A DNA stretch of 64,000 nucleotides, from NCBI GenBank assembly GCA_028293545.1, contig JAQGOP010000052.1, positions 124,001 through 188,000 of the forward strand, read 5' to 3'. A program made the translations under genes and the position numbers. This document shows positions 9,662-18,200 of the stretch, in pieces. The notes under the pieces were generated by a model. It was given only the letters and a program-made list of their open reading frames with translations. It ran no database searches and was not told the origin of the DNA. Each line of letters begins with the position of its first letter. Position 1 is the stretch's first letter. Source of the DNA: Verrucomicrobiota bacterium (GTDB lineage Bacteria > Verrucomicrobiota > Verrucomicrobiia > Opitutales > Opitutaceae).

Positions 9662-10729
9662 ATGAACGAACGCGTGACCCTCCGCGACCTCGCGCGCATC
9701 ACGGGCGTACATTTTACCACGGTGGGACTCGCGCTGCGCAACGACGCCCGGATCAGCGCGGCGACCGCGGCCAAGGTGCAGGCCGCCGCTCGCCAGTATG
9801 GCTACACCGAGGACGCCATGCTCTCCGCCCTCTCCACCTACCGGCATCGGAACTCCCATCGGTTCGCGAGCGTGATTGCCTACATCACGACCTATGATCC
9901 CGACGAGATGCTCAAGACGAACGTGACCGAACGCACGCTGGTCGAGGCCGCCACCGCCTTTGCCTCCTCCCGCAATTTCCAGCTCGAGCTGTTCCAAATC
10001 AACGCCCCCGAGATGACCGCGGAGCGAATGAGCAAGCTCCTCTGGGCGCGCAATATCCAGGGCGTGATCCTTTCGCCGAAACTTCCCGAAGCGGGCCCGA
10101 TGGAAAACCTCGCGTGGGAGCATTTCTCGACGGTGGCCATCGGTTACTCGATCACCGACCTCAATGTCCACCGGGTCTGTGCGCACCAGGCGCACAACAC
10201 CCGGCTGTGCATTTCCAAGCTTCGCGAGCGCGGCTATCGGCGCGTCGGCCTGATCATGGGGCGCGAAGTCTACGAACGCAGCCGCGGGCACGTCCTCGGC
10301 GCGTACCTCTCCGAGCAATGCCTGCACCCCGAGGCCGAGCGCGTATCGCCGCTGTTCCTGCCCCTGGCGGAAATCACCCGGCCCCGGATCCAGCACTGGC
10401 TCCGCGACCAGCGCATCGATGCCTTGGCGCTTTCGAGCCAACCCTTGGAAATCACCGCGATGCTCGCCGAGCTCGGCTACTCGGTCCCGGGCGAAATCGG
10501 GGTGGCGCTGGTCAGCCGCTTCGGGAAAACCGACCACATCGCCGGTGTCGACGAACGCATGCAGGCCCTCGGCGAGGCTGCGGTCGATGCGGTGATCAAC
10601 CTCATCAGCCACAACGAACGCGGCCTGCCGGAGTATCCCCGTTACTCGCTGGTCGAAGGCCGCTGGATCGAGCGCGCCACCGTGCGAGCGATGCCGGCCA
10701 TCTTGGAGCCGATCCGGCAGGCGTCGTAA
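9662..10729 (+). CDS. LacI-family transcriptional regulator
   Basis: N-terminal HTH MNERVTLRDLARITGVHFTTVGLALRNDARISAATAAKVQAAARQYGY followed by periplasmic-binding-protein-like effector domain. Confidence 0.93.
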   Translation: MNERVTLRDLARITGVHFTTVGLALRNDARISAATAAKVQAAARQYGYTEDAMLSALSTYRHRNSHRFASVIAYITTYDPDEMLKTNVTERTLVEAATAFASSRNFQLELFQINAPEMTAERMSKLLWARNIQGVILSPKLPEAGPMENLAWEHFSTVAIGYSITDLNVHRVCAHQAHNTRLCISKLRERGYRRVGLIMGREVYERSRGHVLGAYLSEQCLHPEAERVSPLFLPLAEITRPRIQHWLRDQRIDALALSSQPLEITAMLAELGYSVPGEIGVALVSRFGKTDHIAGVDERMQALGEAAVDAVINLISHNERGLPEYPRYSLVEGRWIERATVRAMPAILEPIRQAS

Positions 10730-10754
10730 GAAACGCGCTCGGCGACTCGCTCGC

Positions 10755-12170
10755 CTACCCCGCGCTCGCCGCCGCGCGCACCACCGGCGGACGAAATCCC
10801 TTATCGCCGCCGAGTTTTTTCCACTGGATGAACAGCGCGATGAGCGTGACCAGGGTCATGGTCGTGCAGGCGCCGCACAGGATGAAAATATACCGGTAGT
10901 CGCGCACCGTGCCGAGAAACCATCCGCAAAGCGGCGGGCCAATGATCACGCTCATGTAACCGAAAGCCTGGTTGGCGCTCAGGTACTGGCCGTAGAATTC
11001 GCGCGGAAGCAGCCGCGGCGTCAACGCCGCCCCGGCACCCAGGTAAATCGCAATCATGCCCTGGTTGATGCTCCAGAAAACGAGCAGGCTGTTCGAGCCG
11101 TGGATCAGCCAGTAACAGCTGAAGTAGCTCACGCTGATCAGGAACATGCCGACCAAGCCCACGCGGATCGGATGGAAGCGATCGATCAGCGGGCCGATGA
11201 TGAAAAAAATCGGGAGCTGGATGAAAAACGTCCAACTCTTCACGTGGCCAAACTCCGCCAGCGTCAGCCCCAGCGTCGGCGCATAGCCCGGCTGCCCCGC
11301 CTGCGTCGCGAAAAACACGATGAAGCTCAGCGGCGCGAGCGAGCCCCAGAAAAAGAAACTGAGACAATAGAACGTGAGGTAGAAACGATTGGTGTAACAT
11401 TCCGTGAAATATCGCTTCACGGTTTTCCAGCGCTGCCCCGGCTGCTTCGGCGGCGGCGGGTCGTAGTCGCCTTCCTTCACGCGCCAGACGATCAGGTAGA
11501 ATGCGATCGCGTAGAGCAGCCCGATATCGACGTAGACCAGGAAGGTGTGGGCTTGCGATGGACCGAGCACCCAGCGGTTGAACGCAATGCTGCCCAGGGT
11601 GCCGACGACACGAAACAACCCGATGAATTTTCCCATCACTTCCTGCGGGATGACGTCGACGAAGAGGTATTGGTAGACCTGGGTAATGTAGGCGTTGAAG
11701 ATCGTGAAGATGATCACGCAGAGGCCCATCCACGCGATGGTGCAGCCGGCTTGGGTCACGTGCTCGCCGAGGTGCAACGCGGCCAGCGTCCGATAGACAA
11801 ACGCCCCGCACGGCTTGGCGGCGCCAAGCATGGCCAGGCTCAGCACGGCCGGTGGAGTGCACCAAAGTAGAAAAGGCCGGCGCCGGCCGAGCCGGCCCCG
11901 GTGATTGTCGCTGTGCATCCCGATCACCGGGTAAAGGCAGAACGCCAGCAGCGCAGTCGGGCTCGAGAACAAACCGATCAGCGTGTCGCTCGCGCCCTCC
12001 CACCGGAGCTGCAGCGGGATGAGCGCCGCCGGGATGGATTCCAGCAGCTGGAAAAAGAAATCGCCCCACAGCATCCAGAACATCACCTGGAGCAGCGCGC
12101 TCCTGGTATAGGTCAGTGTGCCGACGCGATAGACCTTGGGAGCGGGTGTTTCAGCGGGGCGGGATTCCAC
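10755..12170 (-). CDS. MFS transporter (sugar/cation symporter-like)
   Basis: Multiple TM helices, conserved GRLGRRRPFLLW loop, VDVIPQEVMGKFIGLFRVVG. Start uncertain: GTG 12170 or ATG 12083. Confidence 0.85.
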   Translation of the reverse strand: MESRPAETPAPKVYRVGTLTYTRSALLQVMFWMLWGDFFFQLLESIPAALIPLQLRWEGASDTLIGLFSSPTALLAFCLYPVIGMHSDNHRGRLGRRRPFLLWCTPPAVLSLAMLGAAKPCGAFVYRTLAALHLGEHVTQAGCTIAWMGLCVIIFTIFNAYITQVYQYLFVDVIPQEVMGKFIGLFRVVGTLGSIAFNRWVLGPSQAHTFLVYVDIGLLYAIAFYLIVWRVKEGDYDPPPPKQPGQRWKTVKRYFTECYTNRFYLTFYCLSFFFWGSLAPLSFIVFFATQAGQPGYAPTLGLTLAEFGHVKSWTFFIQLPIFFIIGPLIDRFHPIRVGLVGMFLISVSYFSCYWLIHGSNSLLVFWSINQGMIAIYLGAGAALTPRLLPREFYGQYLSANQAFGYMSVIIGPPLCGWFLGTVRDYRYIFILCGACTTMTLVTLIALFIQWKKLGGDKGFRPPVVRAAASAG

Positions 12171-12292
12171 AGGACGGCGTTCGGGAAGAAAACGGACAGG
12201 TAGAAGGGGCGTCCGCGCCAGCGCAACCCTGCGCGCCGTCCGCGGCCCGATATCCTGCCCGCGCGCGCGTTCGGTTCTCAATCGCCCGCATC

Positions 12293-12306
12293 TTCTACCC
12301 GTAGAA
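12293..12306. promoter_or_regulatory. Candidate operator TTCTACCCGTAGAA (arms palindromic)
   Basis: 6-bp inverted arms around CC in the divergent MFS/heparinase-like promoter region. Confidence 0.65.
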
Positions 12307-12484
12307 CCGCGAGTCTCCGATCCACCCGCGGATTTCGCGAACCGGGGAAACCTTCCGGAGGCCGAATTCGGCGCGAGGAAAAACCCGCCGGTTGATCTCC
12401 CGCGTGCCCTGGTCGGCGCGCATTCGCGATTCCGGAGTTCACGGGAGCTGGGAGGTCGGAGCCTGGAGCTCTCACCGCGTCCCA

Positions 12485-12498
12485 ACCTACGGGTAGAA
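12485..12498. promoter_or_regulatory. Second candidate operator ACCTACGGGTAGAA (reverse complement TTCTACCCGTAGGT)
   Basis: Same motif in inverse orientation, in the same intergenic region. Confidence 0.6.
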
Positions 12499-12594
12499 AA
12501 GATTTCAATCCATCCGGGTTTGCCGTGCCGCCGGAAAAACCGTTGCTCTCTGCGCGCCGCGAATTTTCGCGGCGCTCCTGCCCCTCATCCTTCC

Positions 12595-14976
12595 ATGCGA
12601 ACCATCCTCCTGAACAGCGCCGAAGCGGTCTTTGCCCCGTTCTTCGATCCGGCCTTGGCCGAATTGGCCGACTGGACGGTCGACGCCCCCGGCGCGCAAG
12701 GGCTCAAGCTCACCCAAAGCTGGGCTTTCGTCATCGTGAACTGGGAACGCTGCGCGCCCGACGGGCTCGTCTTCCGCCTGCACCGCCGCTTCGAACGCCT
12801 CGATTGCGCGCATTACGATCGGCTACTCGTCTGCTTGAATCTGCCCGAGGATAGCGTCGTCCACATGGTCGCCGAAACCGACGCCGGCCCACGCCGCCGC
12901 ACCGGGGAACCCACCGGCCCCACGCGACGCGAGGAATCGCTGCCGCTCGAAGGCGCCAGGCAGATCCACTCCCTCACGATCGAGGTCCGCCACCACGGCC
13001 GCTCCGCCGCGTCGGCCTGGCTGCTCTGGCTCGGTTTCCAGCACACTGAGCGCTTGCCCTATCATCTCGCGCAGTGGAGCGGATACGATGAGCGCTGGGA
13101 CAAATACCTGCAGCCGCTTTCCTTCGAGCCGAGTTTCACGCCGACTTATGGGCTCCTCGTCAACGCCTCGGAGCTCGAGGAAGTGCGCCGCGATTTCGCC
13201 GGCTCGCCGGTCACCGAGGAACTGCGCGCCCTGGCCGAGATCGCGCGGCGCGTGCAGCCGGAAAGCCTGATCGGCGAGGACCTGAAATATTGGAGCACGA
13301 ATGTCCTGCGCCGCGAGCGCGACATCAACAAGATGCTCTCGCTGCACGGCCCGTTTGCCGCGCAGGCCGGCATGCTCTGGCGCGACAAGGAACTCTGCCG
13401 GCTCGCGGCGCGCTTCGCGCTCAGCATGGCGCACTGCGATCATTGGGAGGACGTGTTCTTCGCCCACCTGCGCGGCAGCGCGTGGGACCAGCGCGGATTC
13501 CCGCAGGCCACCGCGACCTGGGATTGCGCGATGATCCTCGACCTCTGCGGCGAATGGTTCACGCCGGTCGGCCGCGACTTGATCCTCCGCCGCATCGCGT
13601 CCGACGCGCACGGCGCGATGTGCCAGGCTTCGTGGTGGTGGGAATACATGTACTACGGGAACCAGCTCGCGTGGATTTCCCCGGCCCGGATCTACGGCCT
13701 CCTGGTCCTCGAGCAGACCATGCCGATGCGCCACGAAAATTACCCGAAGCCACCGACCCGCGTGCGCCCGCACACCGACATCGCCTGGGAAAACCTGCAG
13801 GATAATTTGTCGAAGGCATTGCTGCCGGACGGCGGCTACCTCGAAGGCGTTTCCTATTTCACCTACACCGCGCGCCAGGCGTTCCTCTGCGCCCAGCTCT
13901 ACGCCCGCGCCCGCGGCAAGGATCCCCGGTCGCTCATCGCGCCGGCCCTGCTGCGCACCGACCGGCTGGCGGAAATGCTTTATTCCACCGACGACCGGCA
14001 GGACATGATCCTCGTCGCCGACGCGGTGTTTCCCGTCAGCGAAGGCATCGCCTTCCTCGCCTGGATGATGCCGCAGTCGCACTGGGTCACGGTCTACCGG
14101 AAGTCGGTTCGCCGCGCCGGCGCCGCGCCGATGCTGCTGCCGCTGCGCCTCGATCGCGACATTCCCGCCGAAGGGCCCGAGCTCGCGGCGTTCTGTTCGA
14201 TGCCCGACACCGGCATGATGTGCTCGCTCCGCCGGTGGCGCGGCGAAGACGTGAAAATTTTCATCATGGGCAATCGTTCCGGCGGCGATCACCAGCACGA
14301 GGACAAGGGCCACTTTGTCCTCGAATTTGCCGGCGACAGTTTCGCCTTCGACTTCGGGGTGATGGACTACGCGAACCCGGTGACCGAGCAGATGAAACTC
14401 GCGCAGCGGCACAACATGCTCACGCCGTGGAGCGACGACGAACGGCCGAGGCCGAAAAACCCGATCCACGCCGACATCAAGCCGCGCGGCGCGGGCGACG
14501 CCGTGAAGTTTCAGGCCGCGATCGACCTCGAGGCCGGCTGGGAAGGCTGGTTCAAGCGCTGGCGGCGCACGTGGGATTCGCCGCAGCCCGACTCGCTTGA
14601 AATCATCGACGAATGGGCGGTGGAAAAAGGCCGCGGGGTTGTTTTCCACTGGACAACCCGCCTGCCCATGCGCCTCGAAGGCAATCGCGTCTTCATCGAA
14701 GGCCGCCGTGCGATCGCCGAAATCACCGTGCCCGCCGGCGCCACGGCCGAGCTCGAGCGGCTCCCGCTGCAGGATCCGCGGCGGACGAAATTCGAAATGG
14801 TCTACCACGGCGCCAGCAACCGCGGGGTCGATACGATCGAAGCCGGCCGGGAAAACGGCAGCATCTACGGCTGGGCCCACGGCGAATTCCAGCCGCGGCT
14901 CTCCATCCGCCAGGCCGGTTCCTCGGGCACGCTGCGCGTGGCGGTGAAGCTCTCACTCAAGCCGGCCGCCCCGTGA
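12595..14976 (+). CDS. Heparinase II/III-like protein (putative polysaccharide lyase)
   Basis: ~793 aa; alpha-toroid-like N-terminal half and GDHQHEDKGHFVLEFAGDSFAFDFGVMDY typical of heparinase II/III C-terminal domain. Start MRTILLNSAEAVFAPFFDP. Confidence 0.82.
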   Translation: MRTILLNSAEAVFAPFFDPALAELADWTVDAPGAQGLKLTQSWAFVIVNWERCAPDGLVFRLHRRFERLDCAHYDRLLVCLNLPEDSVVHMVAETDAGPRRRTGEPTGPTRREESLPLEGARQIHSLTIEVRHHGRSAASAWLLWLGFQHTERLPYHLAQWSGYDERWDKYLQPLSFEPSFTPTYGLLVNASELEEVRRDFAGSPVTEELRALAEIARRVQPESLIGEDLKYWSTNVLRRERDINKMLSLHGPFAAQAGMLWRDKELCRLAARFALSMAHCDHWEDVFFAHLRGSAWDQRGFPQATATWDCAMILDLCGEWFTPVGRDLILRRIASDAHGAMCQASWWWEYMYYGNQLAWISPARIYGLLVLEQTMPMRHENYPKPPTRVRPHTDIAWENLQDNLSKALLPDGGYLEGVSYFTYTARQAFLCAQLYARARGKDPRSLIAPALLRTDRLAEMLYSTDDRQDMILVADAVFPVSEGIAFLAWMMPQSHWVTVYRKSVRRAGAAPMLLPLRLDRDIPAEGPELAAFCSMPDTGMMCSLRRWRGEDVKIFIMGNRSGGDHQHEDKGHFVLEFAGDSFAFDFGVMDYANPVTEQMKLAQRHNMLTPWSDDERPRPKNPIHADIKPRGAGDAVKFQAAIDLEAGWEGWFKRWRRTWDSPQPDSLEIIDEWAVEKGRGVVFHWTTRLPMRLEGNRVFIEGRRAIAEITVPAGATAELERLPLQDPRRTKFEMVYHGASNRGVDTIEAGRENGSIYGWAHGEFQPRLSIRQAGSSGTLRVAVKLSLKPAAP

Positions 14977-15789
14977 GTTTCGCTGCCATTGCCCGGGGGT
15001 CAGGCCGGTGATGGCCTTGAACTGGCGGTGGAAAAAATAAACGTCGGTATACCCGAGCGAGTCGGCGATCTGCTGGAGGCTGAGTGACGATTCCTCCATC
15101 AGGCGCCGCGCGCGTTCGATGCGCGCGCGGATGACGAATTGCTGCGGGCCGCAGCCGGCCAGCTGGCGAACCCGGCGCGCGACATGCGCGACCGAGAGCC
15201 CGGCGCGCGCGGCAATTTCGCCGACGCGCCAGACCGCGCTCGGATTTTCCCGCACCGCCAGGAGCACGGCGGCGAGCTTGGCTTCGCCGGACCGCACCGC
15301 GCGCGTCCGGCCCAGCTCCTCGAGTTCCACCAAGGCCAGGCGCAGCGCCAGGTCGCGTCGCAGCATCGCCGTGGCCGATCCGCTCCGCCCGCCCTCCGCC
15401 ACCTGCCGCGCGAGGACCTCGAAGGACGCCAGATCGGAAATCAGCAGCGGCATTGCCGGAAGTTCGACCTGGTCCGCCCGGAGCCGCCGGCCCCCGGAAT
15501 GCAGGAAATCGCAGTGCAGGAAAAAAACCCGCAGGCGATGATTGCGATCATGCGTCGCGGCCAGCGAGGAACCTGGCGGCAAAAGCAGCGCGGTTCCCGG
15601 CACGAGCGCGAATTCCCGGCCGCCGGCAATCGACGCCGATCCGGCGCCATCGAGTACGCACCAGAGGAGGAAATCCGTCAGCTGGTAGGCATTGAGCTGC
15701 CAGTCGGGTTCGCACCGGACGATCCCCGGCGTAAGATTGATCCGCACCTGTCCGGAGGCCGAAAGGGCGGAAAGCGTGGTTTTGGCCAT
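14953..15789 (-). CDS. AraC-family transcriptional regulator
   Basis: Cupin-like N-terminus and C-terminal double HTH ...LSLQQIADSLGYTDVYFFHRQFKAITGLTPGQWQRN. Confidence 0.93.
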   Translation of the reverse strand: MAKTTLSALSASGQVRINLTPGIVRCEPDWQLNAYQLTDFLLWCVLDGAGSASIAGGREFALVPGTALLLPPGSSLAATHDRNHRLRVFFLHCDFLHSGGRRLRADQVELPAMPLLISDLASFEVLARQVAEGGRSGSATAMLRRDLALRLALVELEELGRTRAVRSGEAKLAAVLLAVRENPSAVWRVGEIAARAGLSVAHVARRVRQLAGCGPQQFVIRARIERARRLMEESSLSLQQIADSLGYTDVYFFHRQFKAITGLTPGQWQRNSRGGRLE

Positions 15790-15860
15790 GAGCGATAAGT
15801 ACAAAAATAAATTACCTCCGTCCATTTCGTAGTGAACCGGGGTCTGCTATTTTATGCGCC

Positions 15861-16775
15861 ATGAGCACAAAAGCTGCCCACTACTATCCCACCCTGCCCG
15901 GCCATCCTGACGCAGCCATGATCGCGCGCTTCCGTCGCGACGGCTATCTCGCGTTCGAGCAAGTCCTGACGCCGCAGGAAATCAAGGACGCGTCGGAAGG
16001 CATCAACCTGCTGGTGAAGAAATACGCCTTCAACTCCGAGCTCACCGAGCACGTTGGCCAGAGCGCCTACGCGAAGTCGCTCAAGAACGGCCGCGGCCAG
16101 CTCTTCAAGAGCAAGGTCTCGGATTTCCATTTCCAACTCGAGGGCGGCTACGAGCCCAGCCCGGATCGCCTCGACGAAATGGCCGACCACATCCGCAAGT
16201 TTCAGTCCTACGCGACCGAGCTCCCCATCTACGATTACATCGCGAACCACCATCCCCGCCTGAAGGCCCTGATGGAAGCCGTGCTCGGCGAGAACTGCCG
16301 CCTGTATTCGAGCATGGCGCTCTGCAAACCCGCCGCCATCGGCGGGGAGAAACCGTGGCATCAGGACCTCGCTTATTTTGCCGTCAATCGCTTCGACGGC
16401 ATGTGCGGCCTCTGGATCGCGCTCGACGAAGCGACAATCGACAACGGCTGCATGCACGTGATTCCCGGCGGGCATCTCGCGGGTCCGCGCAAGCACTACT
16501 GGTCCAAGGTCGATTGCGAGATCACCACGCAGGAAGTCGACGAATCCAAAGCCGTCGCGGTGGAGCTCAAGCCTGGTGGCCTTATGATTTTCGACGGCAT
16601 GCTGCCGCACGAGACGCCGGCGAACACCTCTGCGAAACGTCGTCGCGCCCTGCAGTTTCACTATCAAAGCGCCGCGACGCAGGTCGTCCCGCGCCCGGAA
16701 TACGAAAGCAAATTCTCCGGCCCGGACGGTTTGTTCGCCGGCTGCGACTACTCCCTCGTCCAGAAGGACGAGTAA
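15861..16775 (+). CDS. Phytanoyl-CoA dioxygenase (PhyH) family protein
   Basis: KPWHQDLAYFAVNRFDGMCGLWIALDEATIDNGCMHVIPGGH and LPHETPANTSAKRRRALQFHY. Confidence 0.92.
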   Translation: MSTKAAHYYPTLPGHPDAAMIARFRRDGYLAFEQVLTPQEIKDASEGINLLVKKYAFNSELTEHVGQSAYAKSLKNGRGQLFKSKVSDFHFQLEGGYEPSPDRLDEMADHIRKFQSYATELPIYDYIANHHPRLKALMEAVLGENCRLYSSMALCKPAAIGGEKPWHQDLAYFAVNRFDGMCGLWIALDEATIDNGCMHVIPGGHLAGPRKHYWSKVDCEITTQEVDESKAVAVELKPGGLMIFDGMLPHETPANTSAKRRRALQFHYQSAATQVVPRPEYESKFSGPDGLFAGCDYSLVQKDE

Positions 16776-16883
16776 TCGGGAGAACCGTCTTCTCGGCCAG
16801 GCGCGGTCGAAGACAACGCGTACCAACCTGGCTGGCGCCACCGGAATTTCACCGGAGCTTGGATGTTGGAGCTTGGAGCTTTC

Positions 16884-17951
16884 CTACTCCCCCACCCGCA
16901 CCGCCTGTTGCGATTTTGCCGAGGCAATCGTGGCGTCGAACACCCCGTGGATGCGAAGGTTGTCGGCTAGGGTGTTTGAAGGCGCACGGTCTTCCAGGAT
17001 CGCGCGGCTGAGGTCGCGGATCGAGAAAACCATCGTGTCCTGCCAATCCGGCGGAGCGTCGGGCAGCGTGACTGTTTTCAGGTCCTCGGCGCCCACATAC
17101 GAGTGGAGGTGCAGGCCGGGCTTTTCGCCCATCGCGAGGAAAGAGGTGTCGAAGCCCGCCTTGGTCCCGCGGAACTCGATGTTGTGGCGCGCCGGCCCGT
17201 GCTCGCACGCCCGGCGCTCCCAATGGATCGTCAGGCCGCCGTCGCAGATGATCTCGGCGCAGATCCGCCCGTCGACATTCAGGCAGGGCGGCACGCGTTC
17301 GGGCGTGAGCGGGAAATAATTCCCCGTCGTGGCAAACACCGTGCGCGGCCGGAATTTATCCCCGAGGACAAAGCTCAACCAATCGAGATCGTAAGCGCCC
17401 CAATCGAAGGAAATGCCGCCGCCGTTCTTCGCGGGATCGTCGCGCCACGGCGGCAGGGTTGCGCCGGGTTTGCTGGCAGGCGTGACCTGCTCGAAGTGCA
17501 CGCGGTAAAGCTGGCCGAGTGCGCCGTCGGCGACCAGTTGCCGCGCGCGCCGCGCCGTCCCCGCATCGTGGTACCGGGAGGAATTGCACGTGACCTTGAG
17601 ATGCGGCGCGGCTTTTTGCGCGGCGATCACCTCGCGCACCTCGGCTTGGTTCAACATGAACGGCTTTTCTACGCACACGTGTTTTCCCGCGCGAAGCACG
17701 TCAAGCGTCATCGGCCGGTGGAGGAACGGCGGCGTCGCGAGGTAAAACGCGTCGATCTCCGGGTCGCCGAGCAGGGCGTGGTAATCCGCCACGACGCGGG
17801 TGACCCCGAGGGTGGGCGCGAGCTTGTGCGCCGCCTCCAGATTCGGATCGGCCAGGGCGACCGCGACCGAGTCGCGTCCCTCGGTGAAGGCGCGAGCCAT
17901 GTAGTTGGCGATGACTCCTGCGCCGACGACGGCGTAACGAATTTTTTTCAT
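16884..17951 (-). CDS. Gfo/Idh/MocA-family oxidoreductase
   Basis: Rossmann MKKIRYAVVGAGVIANYMARAF; ...GKHVCVEKPFMLNQAEVREVI. Confidence 0.93.
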   Translation of the reverse strand: MKKIRYAVVGAGVIANYMARAFTEGRDSVAVALADPNLEAAHKLAPTLGVTRVVADYHALLGDPEIDAFYLATPPFLHRPMTLDVLRAGKHVCVEKPFMLNQAEVREVIAAQKAAPHLKVTCNSSRYHDAGTARRARQLVADGALGQLYRVHFEQVTPASKPGATLPPWRDDPAKNGGGISFDWGAYDLDWLSFVLGDKFRPRTVFATTGNYFPLTPERVPPCLNVDGRICAEIICDGGLTIHWERRACEHGPARHNIEFRGTKAGFDTSFLAMGEKPGLHLHSYVGAEDLKTVTLPDAPPDWQDTMVFSIRDLSRAILEDRAPSNTLADNLRIHGVFDATIASAKSQQAVRVGE

Positions 17952-18039
17952 GCGGGGGGTGGAAGCGAAAGCACGCCATCCGTTGGGCCGCCGCCAAATC
18001 GCCTCCAGCAAAAAATCCCGCCGGCAACCCGCCAGTTTC

Positions 18040-18053
18040 TTCTACCTGTATTA
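18040..18053. promoter_or_regulatory. Degenerate candidate operator TTCTACCTGTATTA
   Basis: Partial match to TTCTACNNGTAGAA in the divergent Gfo/TonB intergenic region. Confidence 0.4.
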
Positions 18054-18119
18054 TTTTGGGGTGAAAGGCGTCGCATTTTTCCGTGCAATTCGCGGCGGGA
18101 CTCGGATTCCCCGTCCGAT

Positions 18120-18133
18120 TCCTACCGGTAGAA
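18120..18133. promoter_or_regulatory. Candidate operator TCCTACCGGTAGAA
   Basis: CTACCGGTAG perfect palindrome upstream of the TonB receptor gene. Confidence 0.6.
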
Positions 18134-18200
18134 CGAGGCGGTCGTTGCCGCGTGCGGGGGCGTTCCCACGATGCGTCGCGTACCCTTAGAAACCCAAAAT

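Noticed and set aside
12190-12202. GGACAGGTAGAAG as another LacI-type operator
   Set aside because: Only one half-site matches; inside the probable start region of the MFS gene.
12823-14880. 685-aa antisense ORF opposite the heparinase-like gene
   Set aside because: Composition artefact; sense frame has clear heparinase II/III motifs.
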